A DNA stretch of 64,000 nt from Hymenobacter gelipurpurascens (GCF_900187375.1 NZ_FYEW01000003.1:1-64000), one strand, 5' to 3'; shown: positions 8,665-17,272, counted from the stretch's first letter. Program-made: numbers and translations. The notes: generated by a model not told the origin, from the letters alone.

Positions 8665-9363
8665 TTACCGGCCTAAGTAGTAGGAGGCTCCAAGTGCCAG
8701 GTTATTGAAGCTGAAATTAGCCCCAAAGCTTGATCGGGTTTCTTTGCGGCCAGGTTGAGTGGAGGGGGAATTATCGTTGTTGGCGGTACTACGGTTGTAG
8801 CCAATGCCGCCGAAAGTTAGCTCAAGGCCCAGCTTAGCAACTGGGAAGAATACAAGGGCAGGCGTTAGGTAGGTGTAGACGGAGTAGCCAGTGTTCTTGG
8901 TCGAGAGCCGGTTGGCACTACTGAAATCAGTTGTGTTCCACTCATGAGAATAACCGGCCGAAAGCTGGCCATACAGCCCAAAAGCTTCAGTGGGTAAATA
9001 ATAGTAGCGCAGGAAAGGAGCGGCGTACACAGTGTTTGCGCGACCTACTTGTGTAAACTTGTCTAAAGAGTTTCCGTCATAATACGGATACGTTGATTTG
9101 CTGGAGCTAAAGCCGGCCGTGATGCCAGCCGCCAGATTATTGGCCACAAATATTCCTGCACTCGGGTTAATGTTAAAGTTCCGGGTCTTGCTTTCGTACG
9201 TCTGCTGGCTGGCCGGAAAATTTGGGTCGGTTGTAGAAAGTTTGTTGCTATTATAGCTGAAGCTGCCGCCTAATAGCTTGGTTCCGGTAGGTATCTGTGC
9301 TTGGGCGTCGCACGCATGAACAATAACTCTTAGAGATAAGAAGGTAACTACTAGCTTTTTCAT
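8665..9363 (-). CDS. outer membrane beta-barrel protein, porin family
   Basis: A 232-residue protein with a signal peptide ending near AQAQ (the N-terminus has the basic MKK and a hydrophobic core interrupted by a Cys), followed by alternating polar/hydrophobic segments typical of an 8-10 strand barrel: LLGGSFSYNSN, NFNINPSAGIFV, LAAGITAGFS, APFLRYYYLP, GLYGQLSAGYSHEW. It ends in LGASYYLGR, a terminal strand with aromatic residues. The family is the OmpX/OmpW-like 'outer membrane beta-barrel' domain. Function unknown, probably structural or small-molecule passage. It has its own terminator; no operon partner. Confidence 0.8.
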   Translation of the reverse strand: MKKLVVTFLSLRVIVHACDAQAQIPTGTKLLGGSFSYNSNKLSTTDPNFPASQQTYESKTRNFNINPSAGIFVANNLAAGITAGFSSSKSTYPYYDGNSLDKFTQVGRANTVYAAPFLRYYYLPTEAFGLYGQLSAGYSHEWNTTDFSSANRLSTKNTGYSVYTYLTPALVFFPVAKLGLELTFGGIGYNRSTANNDNSPSTQPGRKETRSSFGANFSFNNLALGASYYLGR

Positions 9364-9814
9364 GTGATGGAAATAAAGTGAGGTGGCCTAGAAAAAATTA
9401 CACTAACCCACCAACGTGCTATAGATGTAGGAAGTATGTAGTTATACAAATTATTGAATGAATAAGTATATGGCTGAGGGGTGCGCCGTTAGGCCACTCA
9501 GAGCTTAAAATTCGAATTGGGCACATGCCAAGTACACAGGCGCGACATTGCTCTTCCCAGTTCAACAAGGAAAAAAAAGCCTACTGCGTAGCCATATAAA
9601 AACTAGGTCTTTATACGGATGCCAAGAGCCCATTTTCGCGGTATAAGTACGTATTTACCTCTGATTATTCTAGTTATAGAAACCTTCCCTAGGCAGGTAA
9701 GTAAAGTTTAGCAGCGTTACGAAGGCTAATTCTCTGCTGCATACATGCTGAGCACCTTGGCATACGCTACGAACTTTCCTTAATGTCCCACCTGAACCTT
9801 AAAGCAAGATTCTT
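9364..9814. other. 450-bp AT-richer spacer
   Basis: This is a divergent promoter region between the barrel gene (minus) and the alcohol dehydrogenase gene (plus). It is visibly richer in A and T than its surroundings. Two copies of the GGCCTA motif occur (about 9386 and 9490). I found no convincing ORF, RNA gene or clean TAnnTTTG box in it. Confidence 0.5.
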
Positions 9815-10972
9815 ATGCTAGCAATGGATTACCGGGGCCCCAAGCGGGTCCGAGCCAGCCAGAAACCCATGCCCGAAATCAAGCATCCGCAGGATGCTAT
9901 TGTGCGGGTTACTCGCTCCTGTATTTGCGGCTCCGACTTGCACTTATATAACGGCAACGTGCCCGATACCCGCGTTGGCTCCACCTTCGGGCACGAGTTC
10001 ATTGGTATTGTGGAAGAAGTAGGTCCCGACGTGACAAAGATCAAAGTCGGTGACCATGTACTAGTACCCTTCAATGTAGCCTGCGGCGAATGCCACTTCT
10101 GTAAGCAAGGTATGTTCGGCAACTGTCACGAGTCGAACACCCAGGCCAGTGCGGTAGGCGGTATTTTCGGCTATTCGCATACGGCTGGTGGCTACAATGG
10201 CGGCCAGGCCGAGTATGCGCGGGTACCCTACGCTAACGTAGGCCCAACCGTGATTCCGGAGGGCATGGACCTTGATGACGCTGTATTGCTGACGGACGTA
10301 GTTCCAACTGGTTATCAGGCCGCCGAAATGGCCGGTATTCAAACCGGCGATACCGTGGTTGTGTTTGGTGCTGGCCCAGTAGGTATTATGGCGGCCCGGT
10401 GCTGCTGGTTATTTGGCGCCGGTCGTGTTATCATTATTGATAAAGAAGACTACCGTCTCGAATTCGCCAAGAATTACGCCAACTGCGAGGCCTACAACTT
10501 CGAGAAGGACATGGATGATCCGGTGGTGTTCATCAAGAAAATCACGGATTATATGGGGGCCGACTGCGTGATTGATGCCGTAGGCGCCGAGGCGGCTGGC
10601 AATGCCATGCAAACCATTACGGGCCGTAAATTACTGTTGCAGGCAGGTTCTGCTACGGCATTGCACTGGGCCGTAAACTCGGTGAAGAAAGGCGGGGTTG
10701 TCTCCATTGTGGGCGTATACGGGCCTACCGATAACCTAGTGCCCATGGGCAATGTGCTAAATAAAGGCCTGACCATCAGGGCAAATCAGGCATCTGTCAA
10801 ACGCTTGCTGCCGCGCCTGATTGAGCACGTACAGAATGGCACCATCAATCCGAAGGCATTGATTACGCACCGTATTCCGCTGGAGGAAATAGCCGATGGT
10901 TACCGGATGTTCTCTGCAAAGCTGGACAACTGCATCAAGCCGTTGCTGGTATTCCCCGATGCTAAAATCTAA
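9815..10972 (+). CDS. zinc-dependent alcohol dehydrogenase, formaldehyde-dehydrogenase-like MDR
   Basis: A 385-residue medium-chain dehydrogenase. Catalytic zinc ligands are Cys38 (CICGSD) with His60-Glu61 (GHE); structural zinc ligands are Cys90, Cys93, Cys96 and Cys104. The Rossmann motif VVVFGAGPVGIMAA follows, then DVVPTGYQAAEMAG. An inserted stretch around residues 105-130 and the MDYRGPKRVR start place it with glutathione-independent formaldehyde dehydrogenase-like or threonine-dehydrogenase-like enzymes. It oxidises an alcohol or aldehyde with NAD(P); substrate uncertain. The next gene starts 8 bases after the stop and is probably co-transcribed. Confidence 0.9.
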   Translation: MLAMDYRGPKRVRASQKPMPEIKHPQDAIVRVTRSCICGSDLHLYNGNVPDTRVGSTFGHEFIGIVEEVGPDVTKIKVGDHVLVPFNVACGECHFCKQGMFGNCHESNTQASAVGGIFGYSHTAGGYNGGQAEYARVPYANVGPTVIPEGMDLDDAVLLTDVVPTGYQAAEMAGIQTGDTVVVFGAGPVGIMAARCCWLFGAGRVIIIDKEDYRLEFAKNYANCEAYNFEKDMDDPVVFIKKITDYMGADCVIDAVGAEAAGNAMQTITGRKLLLQAGSATALHWAVNSVKKGGVVSIVGVYGPTDNLVPMGNVLNKGLTIRANQASVKRLLPRLIEHVQNGTINPKALITHRIPLEEIADGYRMFSAKLDNCIKPLLVFPDAKI

Positions 10973-10980
10973 CGACGACC

Positions 10981-11490
10981 ATGAAAAATATCGTAGCAAA
11001 TGACCCGCAGAAGCTGAAAGGCTGGGGGGTGGATGCAGATCCGAAGAATGATCCTACGTACCCCATGCGGGAACGGATGAACGTATCGCAGGACCCCGAC
11101 AGCAAGCATCGCCCAAAGCAGCAGCCCATTGAAGTAGAACTGCTCAAATCCATTGAGCGCCCGACGGTGTCGGCTGTTTATGGGGAGTCGGCGCCACCAA
11201 GTGGGTTAAGCGGCATGATTCGTCGGTTCGCGTTCAAATACAGCGAATCGCACTATGGCCACTGGTTGCCTTTGTTGGTAGCCGACCGCGTAAACGTGGT
11301 GGAAGGAGTGCTAGATGATCTGATGCACGGCCACGTTCCGAATATCTTCGCCGAAAAAGGCTACAAATCGGAGTGGAAGCACAACCGTACTGCTTTCCTT
11401 ACCAAGATGACCACAATTGCCCTGGTGACTACTGGCGCCGTACTGCTGCTCACCCGAGACAACGGTAAGAAGCGCCGTTATAAAGTGTAA
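10981..11490 (+). CDS. hypothetical protein co-transcribed with the alcohol dehydrogenase
   Basis: I do not recognise a named family. The 169-residue product has a polar, Pro/Lys-rich N-terminal 60 residues (KLKGWGVDADPKNDPTYPM), a central soluble part (YGHWLPLLVADRVNVVEGVLDDL) and one membrane helix near the C-terminus (TTIALVTTGAVLLLT) followed by a basic tail NGKKRRYKV. The topology suggests a C-terminal anchored protein. It begins eight bases after the alcohol dehydrogenase stop, so a joint role, perhaps in stress or aldehyde handling, is inferred only from position. Confidence 0.6.
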   Translation: MKNIVANDPQKLKGWGVDADPKNDPTYPMRERMNVSQDPDSKHRPKQQPIEVELLKSIERPTVSAVYGESAPPSGLSGMIRRFAFKYSESHYGHWLPLLVADRVNVVEGVLDDLMHGHVPNIFAEKGYKSEWKHNRTAFLTKMTTIALVTTGAVLLLTRDNGKKRRYKV

Positions 11491-11569
11491 ACCTGGCCTG
11501 CCACTGGCCTACAGTGAGTTATTACTTAGTGTGTAGACCAGTAAGCGCGCTTTAGTAAAGTAGCATAAT

Positions 11570-11614
11570 CACACAGAAGCCCGCTCAACCATTGGTTGGG
11601 CGGGCTTCTGTGTG
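11570..11614. terminator. strong 20-bp hairpin terminator
   Basis: CACACAGAAGCCCGCTCAAC and its near-perfect complement (one G-U pair) surround an ATTG loop. It can terminate the alcohol dehydrogenase operon on the plus strand and lies just beyond the 3' end of the tRNA-Pro(CGG) gene on the minus strand. Confidence 0.75.
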
Positions 11615-11620
11615 TTGGCG

Positions 11621-11694
11621 TCGGGGTGGCAGGATTCGAACCTACGGCCTCGTCGTCCCGAACGACGCGCGCTACCGGGCTGCGCTACACCCCG
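11621..11694 (-). tRNA. tRNA-Pro (anticodon CGG)
   Basis: The minus strand folds as a 74-nt cloverleaf: acceptor CGGGGTG pairs with CACCCCG, then discriminator A. The anticodon stem CGTCG/CGACG encloses the loop TTCGGGA, giving CGG, and the T-arm has GGTTCGAATCC. CCA is not encoded. It precedes a strong hairpin terminator. Confidence 0.93.
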
Positions 11695-11746
11695 AAAACT
11701 ACTGCGCCTGAACGCGCAACTGCTAGTACTGGTACTGTATTGGCCG

Positions 11747-11782
11747 AAAAAAGCCTCCGGGTGGGGTTCCCAGAGGCTTTTC
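11747..11782 (-). terminator. terminator between the two tRNA-Pro genes
   Basis: AAAGCCTC and GAGGCTTT form a stem, with A and T tracts on either side, directly downstream of tRNA-Pro(GGG) on the minus strand. The two tRNA genes may therefore be separate units. Confidence 0.6.
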
Positions 11783-11799
11783 GAACAAGAATTCTTCGG

Positions 11800-11873
11800 T
11801 CGGAGTGGCAGGATTCGAACCTACGACCTCCAGCACCCCATGCTGGCGCGATACCAGGCTACGCTACACCCCG
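11800..11873 (-). tRNA. tRNA-Pro (anticodon GGG)
   Basis: A 74-nt minus-strand cloverleaf with acceptor CGGGGTG/CACTCCG (one G-U pair) and discriminator A. The anticodon stem CCAGC/GCTGG encloses ATGGGGT, giving GGG, and the T-arm is GGTTCGAATCC. It shares most bases with the CGG isoacceptor 105 bp away, so the pair looks like an old tandem duplication. Confidence 0.93.
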
Positions 11874-12180
11874 ATGAATTATGCCACAAATGTAAGAGCC
11901 CCCTGCCTCCTGCGCAACCTTTTGCCTGATTTTTTATCTCCCCTATCTGCACAGGAAATGGTGGGCGCTTGCGGCTAGGAAGGTATGCGCTTCATATGTC
12001 GGAAGTTGAGCCGAGAAAGGGTAGGAAAAATATTTGTAAATAATTGTGTTTCGAAAGGCAAATATGGAATGCGATTTGCCCGGTTTCGCGCAGTGATGCG
12101 GCGAAGGAGAGGGGAAGCAAGCGAAGAAACTGCTATCTTTACAGATACCGTATCGTTCAAAACTTTATATAGGAACGCGT
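11874..12180. promoter_or_regulatory. spacer with possible promoter for the T9SS-like mini-protein
   Basis: About 300 bp without a gene I can support. The best promoter candidate for the downstream gene is TATCTTTA (12134-12141), one mismatch from TAnnTTTG and 39 bases before the start codon. It also serves as the upstream region of the tRNA-Pro genes on the other strand. Confidence 0.35.
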
Positions 12181-12684
12181 ATGAAAACTTTTACTTTTCT
12201 GGGATGCCTGTTTACCATGCTGCTCTCTTGGAGTTCAGCGCAGGCACAAACAAAAACGGCCAAGCCGGTAGCGGCTAAGCCAACGGCTGCGGCCGCCAAA
12301 CCTGTTGCTAAACCAGCAGGGGCCGCCAAACCAGTAGCTGCGCCTGTAGCAGCAGCACCCAAATTGCCAGAGACAGCCCTTGCTGCGGCCCCACCCTCCC
12401 TCATCACTGATAAGATGGAGACGCCCGCCGCCAACACGGATGCCCTGAAGGTGCGCGCCGAAACGAACCCACTTACCAAGCGCCTCACTGTGCGGACGAA
12501 TGCTGCCGGCCCTACCCGGGTAGAGCTCAACGGCACCGATGGCCGCCCAGTCATCACCCGTGATATCATGGCCGGAACCGACGCCGTGGTGCTGGATATC
12601 AGCAACCTGCCCGCCGGCTCTTACATCGTGCAGTGCAGTTCCGGGGAGCGGCGCGGGATGAAGCGCGTTTCGGTAGGCCAGTAG
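12181..12684 (+). CDS. small secreted protein: Ala/Lys/Pro linker plus type IX secretion-like C-terminal domain
   Basis: A 167-residue product. Residues 1-22 form a signal peptide (MKTFTFLGCLFTMLLSWSSA, then QAQ). Residues 23-65 are a low-complexity AKP/AAKPVA linker, followed by a short spacer. The last ~75 residues (LTVRTNAAGPTRVELNGTDG, DISNLPAGSYIVQCSSG, KRVSVGQ) look like the beta-sandwich Por/type IX secretion sorting domain. That domain usually trails a large enzyme or adhesin; here it is almost the whole mature protein. Cargo in this form could be a cell-surface coat or gliding component, or simply a periplasmic protein with a similar fold. A terminator follows. Family assignment is by pattern. 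Confidence 0.7.
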   Translation: MKTFTFLGCLFTMLLSWSSAQAQTKTAKPVAAKPTAAAAKPVAKPAGAAKPVAAPVAAAPKLPETALAAAPPSLITDKMETPAANTDALKVRAETNPLTKRLTVRTNAAGPTRVELNGTDGRPVITRDIMAGTDAVVLDISNLPAGSYIVQCSSGERRGMKRVSVGQ

Positions 12685-12706
12685 ATAGTCGGCCACAATA
12701 TTTTGG

Positions 12707-12742
12707 TAAGCCCCGCTAATCTATTGGCGGGGCTTATTCTTT
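12707..12742 (+). terminator. terminator after the T9SS-like mini-protein
   Basis: TAAGCCCCGC (12707-12716) pairs with GCGGGGCTTA (12727-12736) across a ten-base loop, and a T-rich tail follows. Confidence 0.75.
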
Positions 12743-12789
12743 GCCCGAACTTTCTGCGGCTGCGGTACGCAAACTAACGCTTCATTCAC

Positions 12790-13929
12790 ATGGCTTTGCA
12801 CAATCTTTCCTACTGGGAGCATCAGGCTTTTCTCCACGGGTCAGATGTGGTGATAGTTGGGGGCGGGCTTGTGGGGCTGACCGCGGCCATCTATACCCGC
12901 CAGCTTCGCCCTACGGCGCGGGTGCTGGTGCTGGAGCGCGATGTACTGCCCAACGGGGCCAGTACCAAAAATGCGGGGTTTGCCTGTTTTGGTAGTATCT
13001 CGGAGCTGCTGGAGCAGGAGGGGCGTGGTGGTACTGAGGCGCTGTTGGCTGTCGTACGGGCCCGCTGGGATGGCCTACGCCGCTTGCGTGAGCTGCTGGG
13101 CGACGAGCCTATCCGTTACCAGCCGGAAGGTGGCTTTGAGCTGTTCCGCCCAGAAGACAAGGACATAGCCGCAACCTGCCAGAAACACATAGCCTATTAC
13201 AATGAGCTGCTGGCTCCGCTCATCGAGCACACCAATATTTTCCGCGACGCCTCTCCTCGTATAGCCTCGTTGGGATTGGCTGGTACTGCCGTTATGCTGG
13301 AGAATACGGCCGAAGGCAGCCTCGATACCGGCCAGATGATGCAGGCACTGCTGCGCAAAGCCTGGGCCGCAGGCGTTACAGTATTGCATGGCTGCCCGGT
13401 GCTGGGAGTGGAGGCGGCACATGGCAACGTCCGGGTGCAGCTGGAAGGGCTGGAGTTGCAAGCAGGGCAGGTGCTGGTGGCTACTAACGCGTTCAGTCGC
13501 GAGTTGCTGCCAGGCCTAGACGTGATTCCGGGCCGGGGGCAAGTGCTCGTGACGGAGCCAATACCTGGCCTACAGCTGCCGGGCACGTTTCACTATGATA
13601 AAGGCTATTATTACTTCCGCCAGGTAGGGGAGCGGGTGCTGCTGGGCGGTGGCCGCAACCTCGATTTTCAGGCGGAGGAAACCACCGAGTCGGGCATTAC
13701 CCCTCTGGTGCAGCAGCGCCTGGAGCAATTGCTGCACGAAGTAATCCTGCCCGGCCGTCGGCCCCGCATCGACTACCGGTGGAGTGGGGTGATGGGCTTC
13801 GGGCGTGAGCTGGAGCCTATCATTCGGGAGGTAGAGCCGGGTTTATTCGTGGCGGTGCGCTGCAACGGTATGGGCGTAGCTATGGGCGCCGGCAGTGGCT
13901 GGCAAGCCGCGAAGCTGATAAGTAAATAA
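12790..13929 (+). CDS. FAD-dependent oxidoreductase, DadA/glycine-oxidase family
   Basis: A 379-residue flavoprotein of the DAO superfamily. The dinucleotide-binding motif VVIVGGGLVGLTAAI is at residues 20-34, followed by the ribose-binding acid LVLERD. The conserved NGASTKNAGFACFG matches the DadA/GlpO-type 'asxxNxG' block, and the C-terminus has the second FAD contact RCNGMGVAMGAGSG. It probably oxidises a D-amino acid, glycine derivative or similar amine with FAD, yielding an imino acid; the electron acceptor (oxygen or quinone) is unknown. It ends 75 bases before the convergent ABC exporter gene. Confidence 0.85.
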   Translation: MALHNLSYWEHQAFLHGSDVVIVGGGLVGLTAAIYTRQLRPTARVLVLERDVLPNGASTKNAGFACFGSISELLEQEGRGGTEALLAVVRARWDGLRRLRELLGDEPIRYQPEGGFELFRPEDKDIAATCQKHIAYYNELLAPLIEHTNIFRDASPRIASLGLAGTAVMLENTAEGSLDTGQMMQALLRKAWAAGVTVLHGCPVLGVEAAHGNVRVQLEGLELQAGQVLVATNAFSRELLPGLDVIPGRGQVLVTEPIPGLQLPGTFHYDKGYYYFRQVGERVLLGGGRNLDFQAEETTESGITPLVQQRLEQLLHEVILPGRRPRIDYRWSGVMGFGRELEPIIREVEPGLFVAVRCNGMGVAMGAGSGWQAAKLISK

Positions 13930-14004
13930 GTGGCTCTGCTCTCGCTTGTGCTGGCGGACGGAGTAACTCGCGGGTACCATCGTAGCGGGGCGCAGCAAAG
14001 TGGC

Positions 14005-15789
14005 CTAGGCCTCTTCGCTCTGCAACTGGCGTTCGTAGAGCGCTCTATACAGGCCGGTGGCGTCCTGCATAAGGTCTTCGTGGGTGCCATGCTGCACAAT
14101 CACGCCATCATCCAGCACCAGAATCTGATCGGCGAGCTTGACCGATGACACGCGGTGAGAAATGATGAGGCTGGTCCGGTTGTGCATGATGCGCTGCAAG
14201 GCGCTCAGGATAGCATTTTCCGTGTTGGTGTCTACGGCCGAAAGGGCATCATCGAGAATCAGAATCTTCGGCTCCTTTACCAAGGCCCGCGCAATACTTA
14301 CGCGCTGTTTTTGACCGCCCGAAAGGGTAATGCCCCGCTCGCCCAGTTTCGTGTCGAAGCCTTCGGGGAAGCGGATAATGTTCTCATACACGTTAGCATC
14401 CTTGGCTGCCTGAATCATGCGCTCCTCCGTGGAGCTCTCCAGGCCGAAGTTGATGTTGCTGCGGATAGAATCAGAGAACAGAAACACATCCTGTGGTACA
14501 TAGCCGATCTGCTCACGCAAGGAGCTAAGTGAAAGGTCGCGCACATCTACTCCATCAACGGTAATGCTGCCGCTGGTCACATCATAGAGGCGGCTGAGCA
14601 GGGCGGCTACGGTGCTTTTGCCGGAACCCGTGTTGCCAATAACGGCCAAGGTCTCGCCGGGATGAATGCGGAACGATACGTCGCGCAGGGCCTGGATTCC
14701 GGTATCGGGGTACGTGAACGTGACGTGGTCGAAGAGGATTTCGCCTTTGATATCCAGCTCCAGGTTTTGGCGCGAAACAATGTCGGTTTTCTGATCCAGG
14801 AACTCGTTGATGCGGGCCTGGGAAGCCTGGGCGCGCTGCACGAGGCTGCTGGTCCAGCCCAGCGCCGTTACAGGCCAGGTGAGCAGGTTCACGTAAATCA
14901 GGAACTCCGCAATGCTGCCTGTAGTAATAGTGCCTCGGATGACTTCCTGCCCCCCAATCCAGACGGTGACGATGGTGCTGAGACCTACCAGAAACAGAAT
15001 CAGCGGGAAGAACAACGAGTTGACGAAGTTCAGGCTCAGGGACTTATCCTTATAGTTATCCGAAGCTACGGAGAACTGCCGGTGCGAATCTTCCTCCCGC
15101 ACGAACGACTTCAGGACCCGGATTCCCGAAAAGGCTTCCTGCACAAAGGTAGTCATGCTGGCCAGGGAGCGTTGGATTTCGTCGGATTTGCGCTCGATGA
15201 GGTTGTTGACGTAGAAAATACTGATGCTGAGAATAGGCAGCGGCAGCAGCGTGTAGATCGTGAGCTTCACGTTCACCATGAACATAAGCGGCACGATGAG
15301 CACGAACAGAATCACGAGCTGCATAAAGTACATGAGCGCTGGCCCCACGTACATACGCACCCGGCCTACATCTTCAGAAATCCGCGACATCAGGTCGCCG
15401 GTACTGTTGCGGCGGTAGAAGGAAAGGGGCAACGACTGGTAATGCTGGTAGATTTCGTTCTTCTGGTCGTTCTCAATCAGCCGCGACATCACGATGAGCG
15501 TCTGGCGCATAAAGAACAGGAAGATGCCGCGCAGCAAGGCCATGCCCACGATCAGGATGCCATACAGCAGCACGTTGCGCCCAAACAGCTCGTACACGCC
15601 GCTTTGAGCCTGCGTGCCCTCATATAGATAGTAGAGGTCGATGCCTTCGCCTACCAGATCGAAGGCGTAGCGGACAATCTGAGCCGGAAAAATAGCCAGC
15701 AGCGTACTCAGCGCCACGAAGAGCACCCCGCCCAGGAAGTGCCATTTATAACGAAGAATATATTTGTTGGTAGCAGATAAAGCGCGCAC
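14005..15789 (-). CDS. ABC exporter, fused TMD-NBD, heterodimer-type subunit with Asp in Walker B
   Basis: A 594-residue half-transporter with six predicted helices (residues ~15-310) and an ATPase domain. Walker A is GNTGSGKST (near 383-391), the signature LSGGQ (489-493) is canonical, and the Walker B end is LILDD, so the catalytic glutamate is replaced by Asp514. A canonical signature plus an Asp Walker B is the YheI/BmrC/TM287-type degenerate half of heterodimeric exporters. It best pairs with the exporter at 6178-7953, which has the opposite pattern. An insertion between helices 1 and 2 (VGEGIDLYYLYEGTQAQSGVYELFG) enlarges the first outer loop. Start codon is GTG. Confidence 0.9.
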   Translation of the reverse strand: MRALSATNKYILRYKWHFLGGVLFVALSTLLAIFPAQIVRYAFDLVGEGIDLYYLYEGTQAQSGVYELFGRNVLLYGILIVGMALLRGIFLFFMRQTLIVMSRLIENDQKNEIYQHYQSLPLSFYRRNSTGDLMSRISEDVGRVRMYVGPALMYFMQLVILFVLIVPLMFMVNVKLTIYTLLPLPILSISIFYVNNLIERKSDEIQRSLASMTTFVQEAFSGIRVLKSFVREEDSHRQFSVASDNYKDKSLSLNFVNSLFFPLILFLVGLSTIVTVWIGGQEVIRGTITTGSIAEFLIYVNLLTWPVTALGWTSSLVQRAQASQARINEFLDQKTDIVSRQNLELDIKGEILFDHVTFTYPDTGIQALRDVSFRIHPGETLAVIGNTGSGKSTVAALLSRLYDVTSGSITVDGVDVRDLSLSSLREQIGYVPQDVFLFSDSIRSNINFGLESSTEERMIQAAKDANVYENIIRFPEGFDTKLGERGITLSGGQKQRVSIARALVKEPKILILDDALSAVDTNTENAILSALQRIMHNRTSLIISHRVSSVKLADQILVLDDGVIVQHGTHEDLMQDATGLYRALYERQLQSEEA

Positions 15790-16180
15790 AGAAGAGTGGG
15801 TTGGGGGAGTTTAGCAGTTTGGAAGATAGAAAGTTAGAAACGGGCTCCAGGGTTTCGCTCTAGGCCACTTTCGGATCTTGCCGACTGGCCTAGACCTTGT
15901 TCTAACGCTCTCGCTCCCAAACCTCTAAATACCGGGGCAGTGAGGGGAAAAGACAACACCCCGGTGGCTTAAGTCGGAAAAACAGGCTACTTTTGCACCC
16001 GAATTGCGGGAGCAGTAGGACCGGAATGTTGGAACGCTTCGCGGCTATATGTCGTCTGACCGACGGAAGGTATACCACCCAGGCCATCCGTTTAAACGAT
16101 ACGCGAAGCATCCTATCCAGTTACTGCCTTCCGCAAAGGTACAACAACCCACCCCCACCCAAACCTTTTTCCTCCTCCGC
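15790..16180. other. 390-bp divergent spacer with motif hairpin
   Basis: It contains an inverted pair of the recurrent motif (CTAGGCCA at 15860, TGGCCTAG at 15886) and a TACTTTTG box (15988-15995) that may serve the leucine dehydrogenase gene about 190 bases away. No supported coding sequence. Confidence 0.45.
15988..15995 (+). promoter_or_regulatory. TACTTTTG box, candidate leucine dehydrogenase promoter
   Basis: It matches TAnnTTTG. No TTG is found 17-23 bases upstream, and the leader to the start at 16181 would be long. Confidence 0.35.
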
Positions 16181-17272
16181 ATGGTTGAAACGAAAGTGCT
16201 GACCGATACGTCGGTCTTTGGACAGATTGCTGACCACCAACACGAGCAGGTAGTTTTCTGCCATGACCACGAGACTGGCCTACGCGCCATCATCGGCATT
16301 CATAACACCGTGCTGGGGCCTGCTTTGGGCGGTACGCGCATGTGGCACTACACCTCGGAGGCCGAAGCGCTGAATGATGTGTTGCGCCTTTCGCGCGGCA
16401 TGACCTATAAAGCAGCTATTTCGGGGTTGAACCTGGGTGGTGGCAAGGCCGTGATTATCGGCGATGCCAAAACCATGAAGACGGAGGCGTTGCTGCGCAA
16501 ATTCGGCCGCTTCGTGCAGAACCTCAACGGCAAGTACATCACGGCCGAAGATGTGAACATGACCACCAAGGACATGGAGTACATCCGGATGGAAACCAAG
16601 CACGTTTCGGGCCTGCCCGAGAGCATGGGTGGCTCCGGCGACCCATCACCGGTGACGGCCTACGGTACCTATATGGGTATGAAGGCCGCAGCCAAGAAAG
16701 CTTTCGGATCAGATAGCCTTGCCGGCAAGCGCATTGCGGTGCAGGGCGTAGGCCACGTAGGTACCTATCTGATGGAGTATCTCCAGAAGGAAGGAGCTAA
16801 GCTGATCCTGACCGACTACTACGAAGATCGTGCGCTGGAAGCTGCTGCCCGTTTCGGCGCCGTAGCCGTAGGCCTAGACGAAATCTATGACCAGGATGTA
16901 GACATCTATTCGCCGTGCGCGCTGGGTGCTACTATCAACGATGACACCATCGGGCGTTTGAAGTGCCAGGTAATTGCGGGCTGCGCCAACAACCAACTGG
17001 CGGATGAAAACATCCACGGCCCGGCCCTGGTAGAGCGCGGCATCGTATACGGTCCCGACTTCCTCATCAATGCCGGTGGCCTGATCAACGTATATTCGGA
17101 AGTTATTGGTGGTAGCCGCCAGACGGCACTGACTCAGACCGAGAAAATCTACGACATCACCACGCAAGTGCTCAACAAAGCCGAGCAGGAGCAAAGCCAC
17201 CCACAAGCTGCGGCCACGCGCCAGGCGGAGGAACGCATTGCGGCCATCGGGAATGTAAAATCAACGTATTAG
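16181..17272 (+). CDS. leucine dehydrogenase (Glu/Leu/Phe/Val dehydrogenase family)
   Basis: A 363-residue NAD-dependent amino-acid dehydrogenase that deaminates branched-chain amino acids to 2-keto acids. The catalytic lysines are Lys77 (GMTYKAA) and Lys89 (GLNLGGGKAV), twelve residues apart as in characterised leucine dehydrogenases; the ITAEDVNMT and GLPESMGGSGDPSPVTAYG blocks also match that subfamily. The Rossmann motif is VQGVGHVGTYL. It probably feeds branched-chain keto acids for energy or iso-branched fatty acid synthesis, the latter inferred from the typical lipids of the phylum. I start at ATG 16181; an in-frame ATG at 16049 would add 44 non-conserved residues. Confidence 0.92.
   Translation: MVETKVLTDTSVFGQIADHQHEQVVFCHDHETGLRAIIGIHNTVLGPALGGTRMWHYTSEAEALNDVLRLSRGMTYKAAISGLNLGGGKAVIIGDAKTMKTEALLRKFGRFVQNLNGKYITAEDVNMTTKDMEYIRMETKHVSGLPESMGGSGDPSPVTAYGTYMGMKAAAKKAFGSDSLAGKRIAVQGVGHVGTYLMEYLQKEGAKLILTDYYEDRALEAAARFGAVAVGLDEIYDQDVDIYSPCALGATINDDTIGRLKCQVIAGCANNQLADENIHGPALVERGIVYGPDFLINAGGLINVYSEVIGGSRQTALTQTEKIYDITTQVLNKAEQEQSHPQAAATRQAEERIAAIGNVKSTY

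Noticed and set aside
11985..12278. 97-codon plus-strand frame before and over the T9SS-like gene
   Set aside because: It runs into the signal-peptide gene in another frame, and its Arg/Lys-rich content has no recognisable family.
14662..15627. 321-codon open frame on the plus strand, opposite the second ABC exporter
   Set aside because: It is fully antisense to a gene with clear Walker and signature motifs, and its protein is low-complexity and rich in Gln, His and Arg, as expected from a shadow frame in GC-rich DNA.
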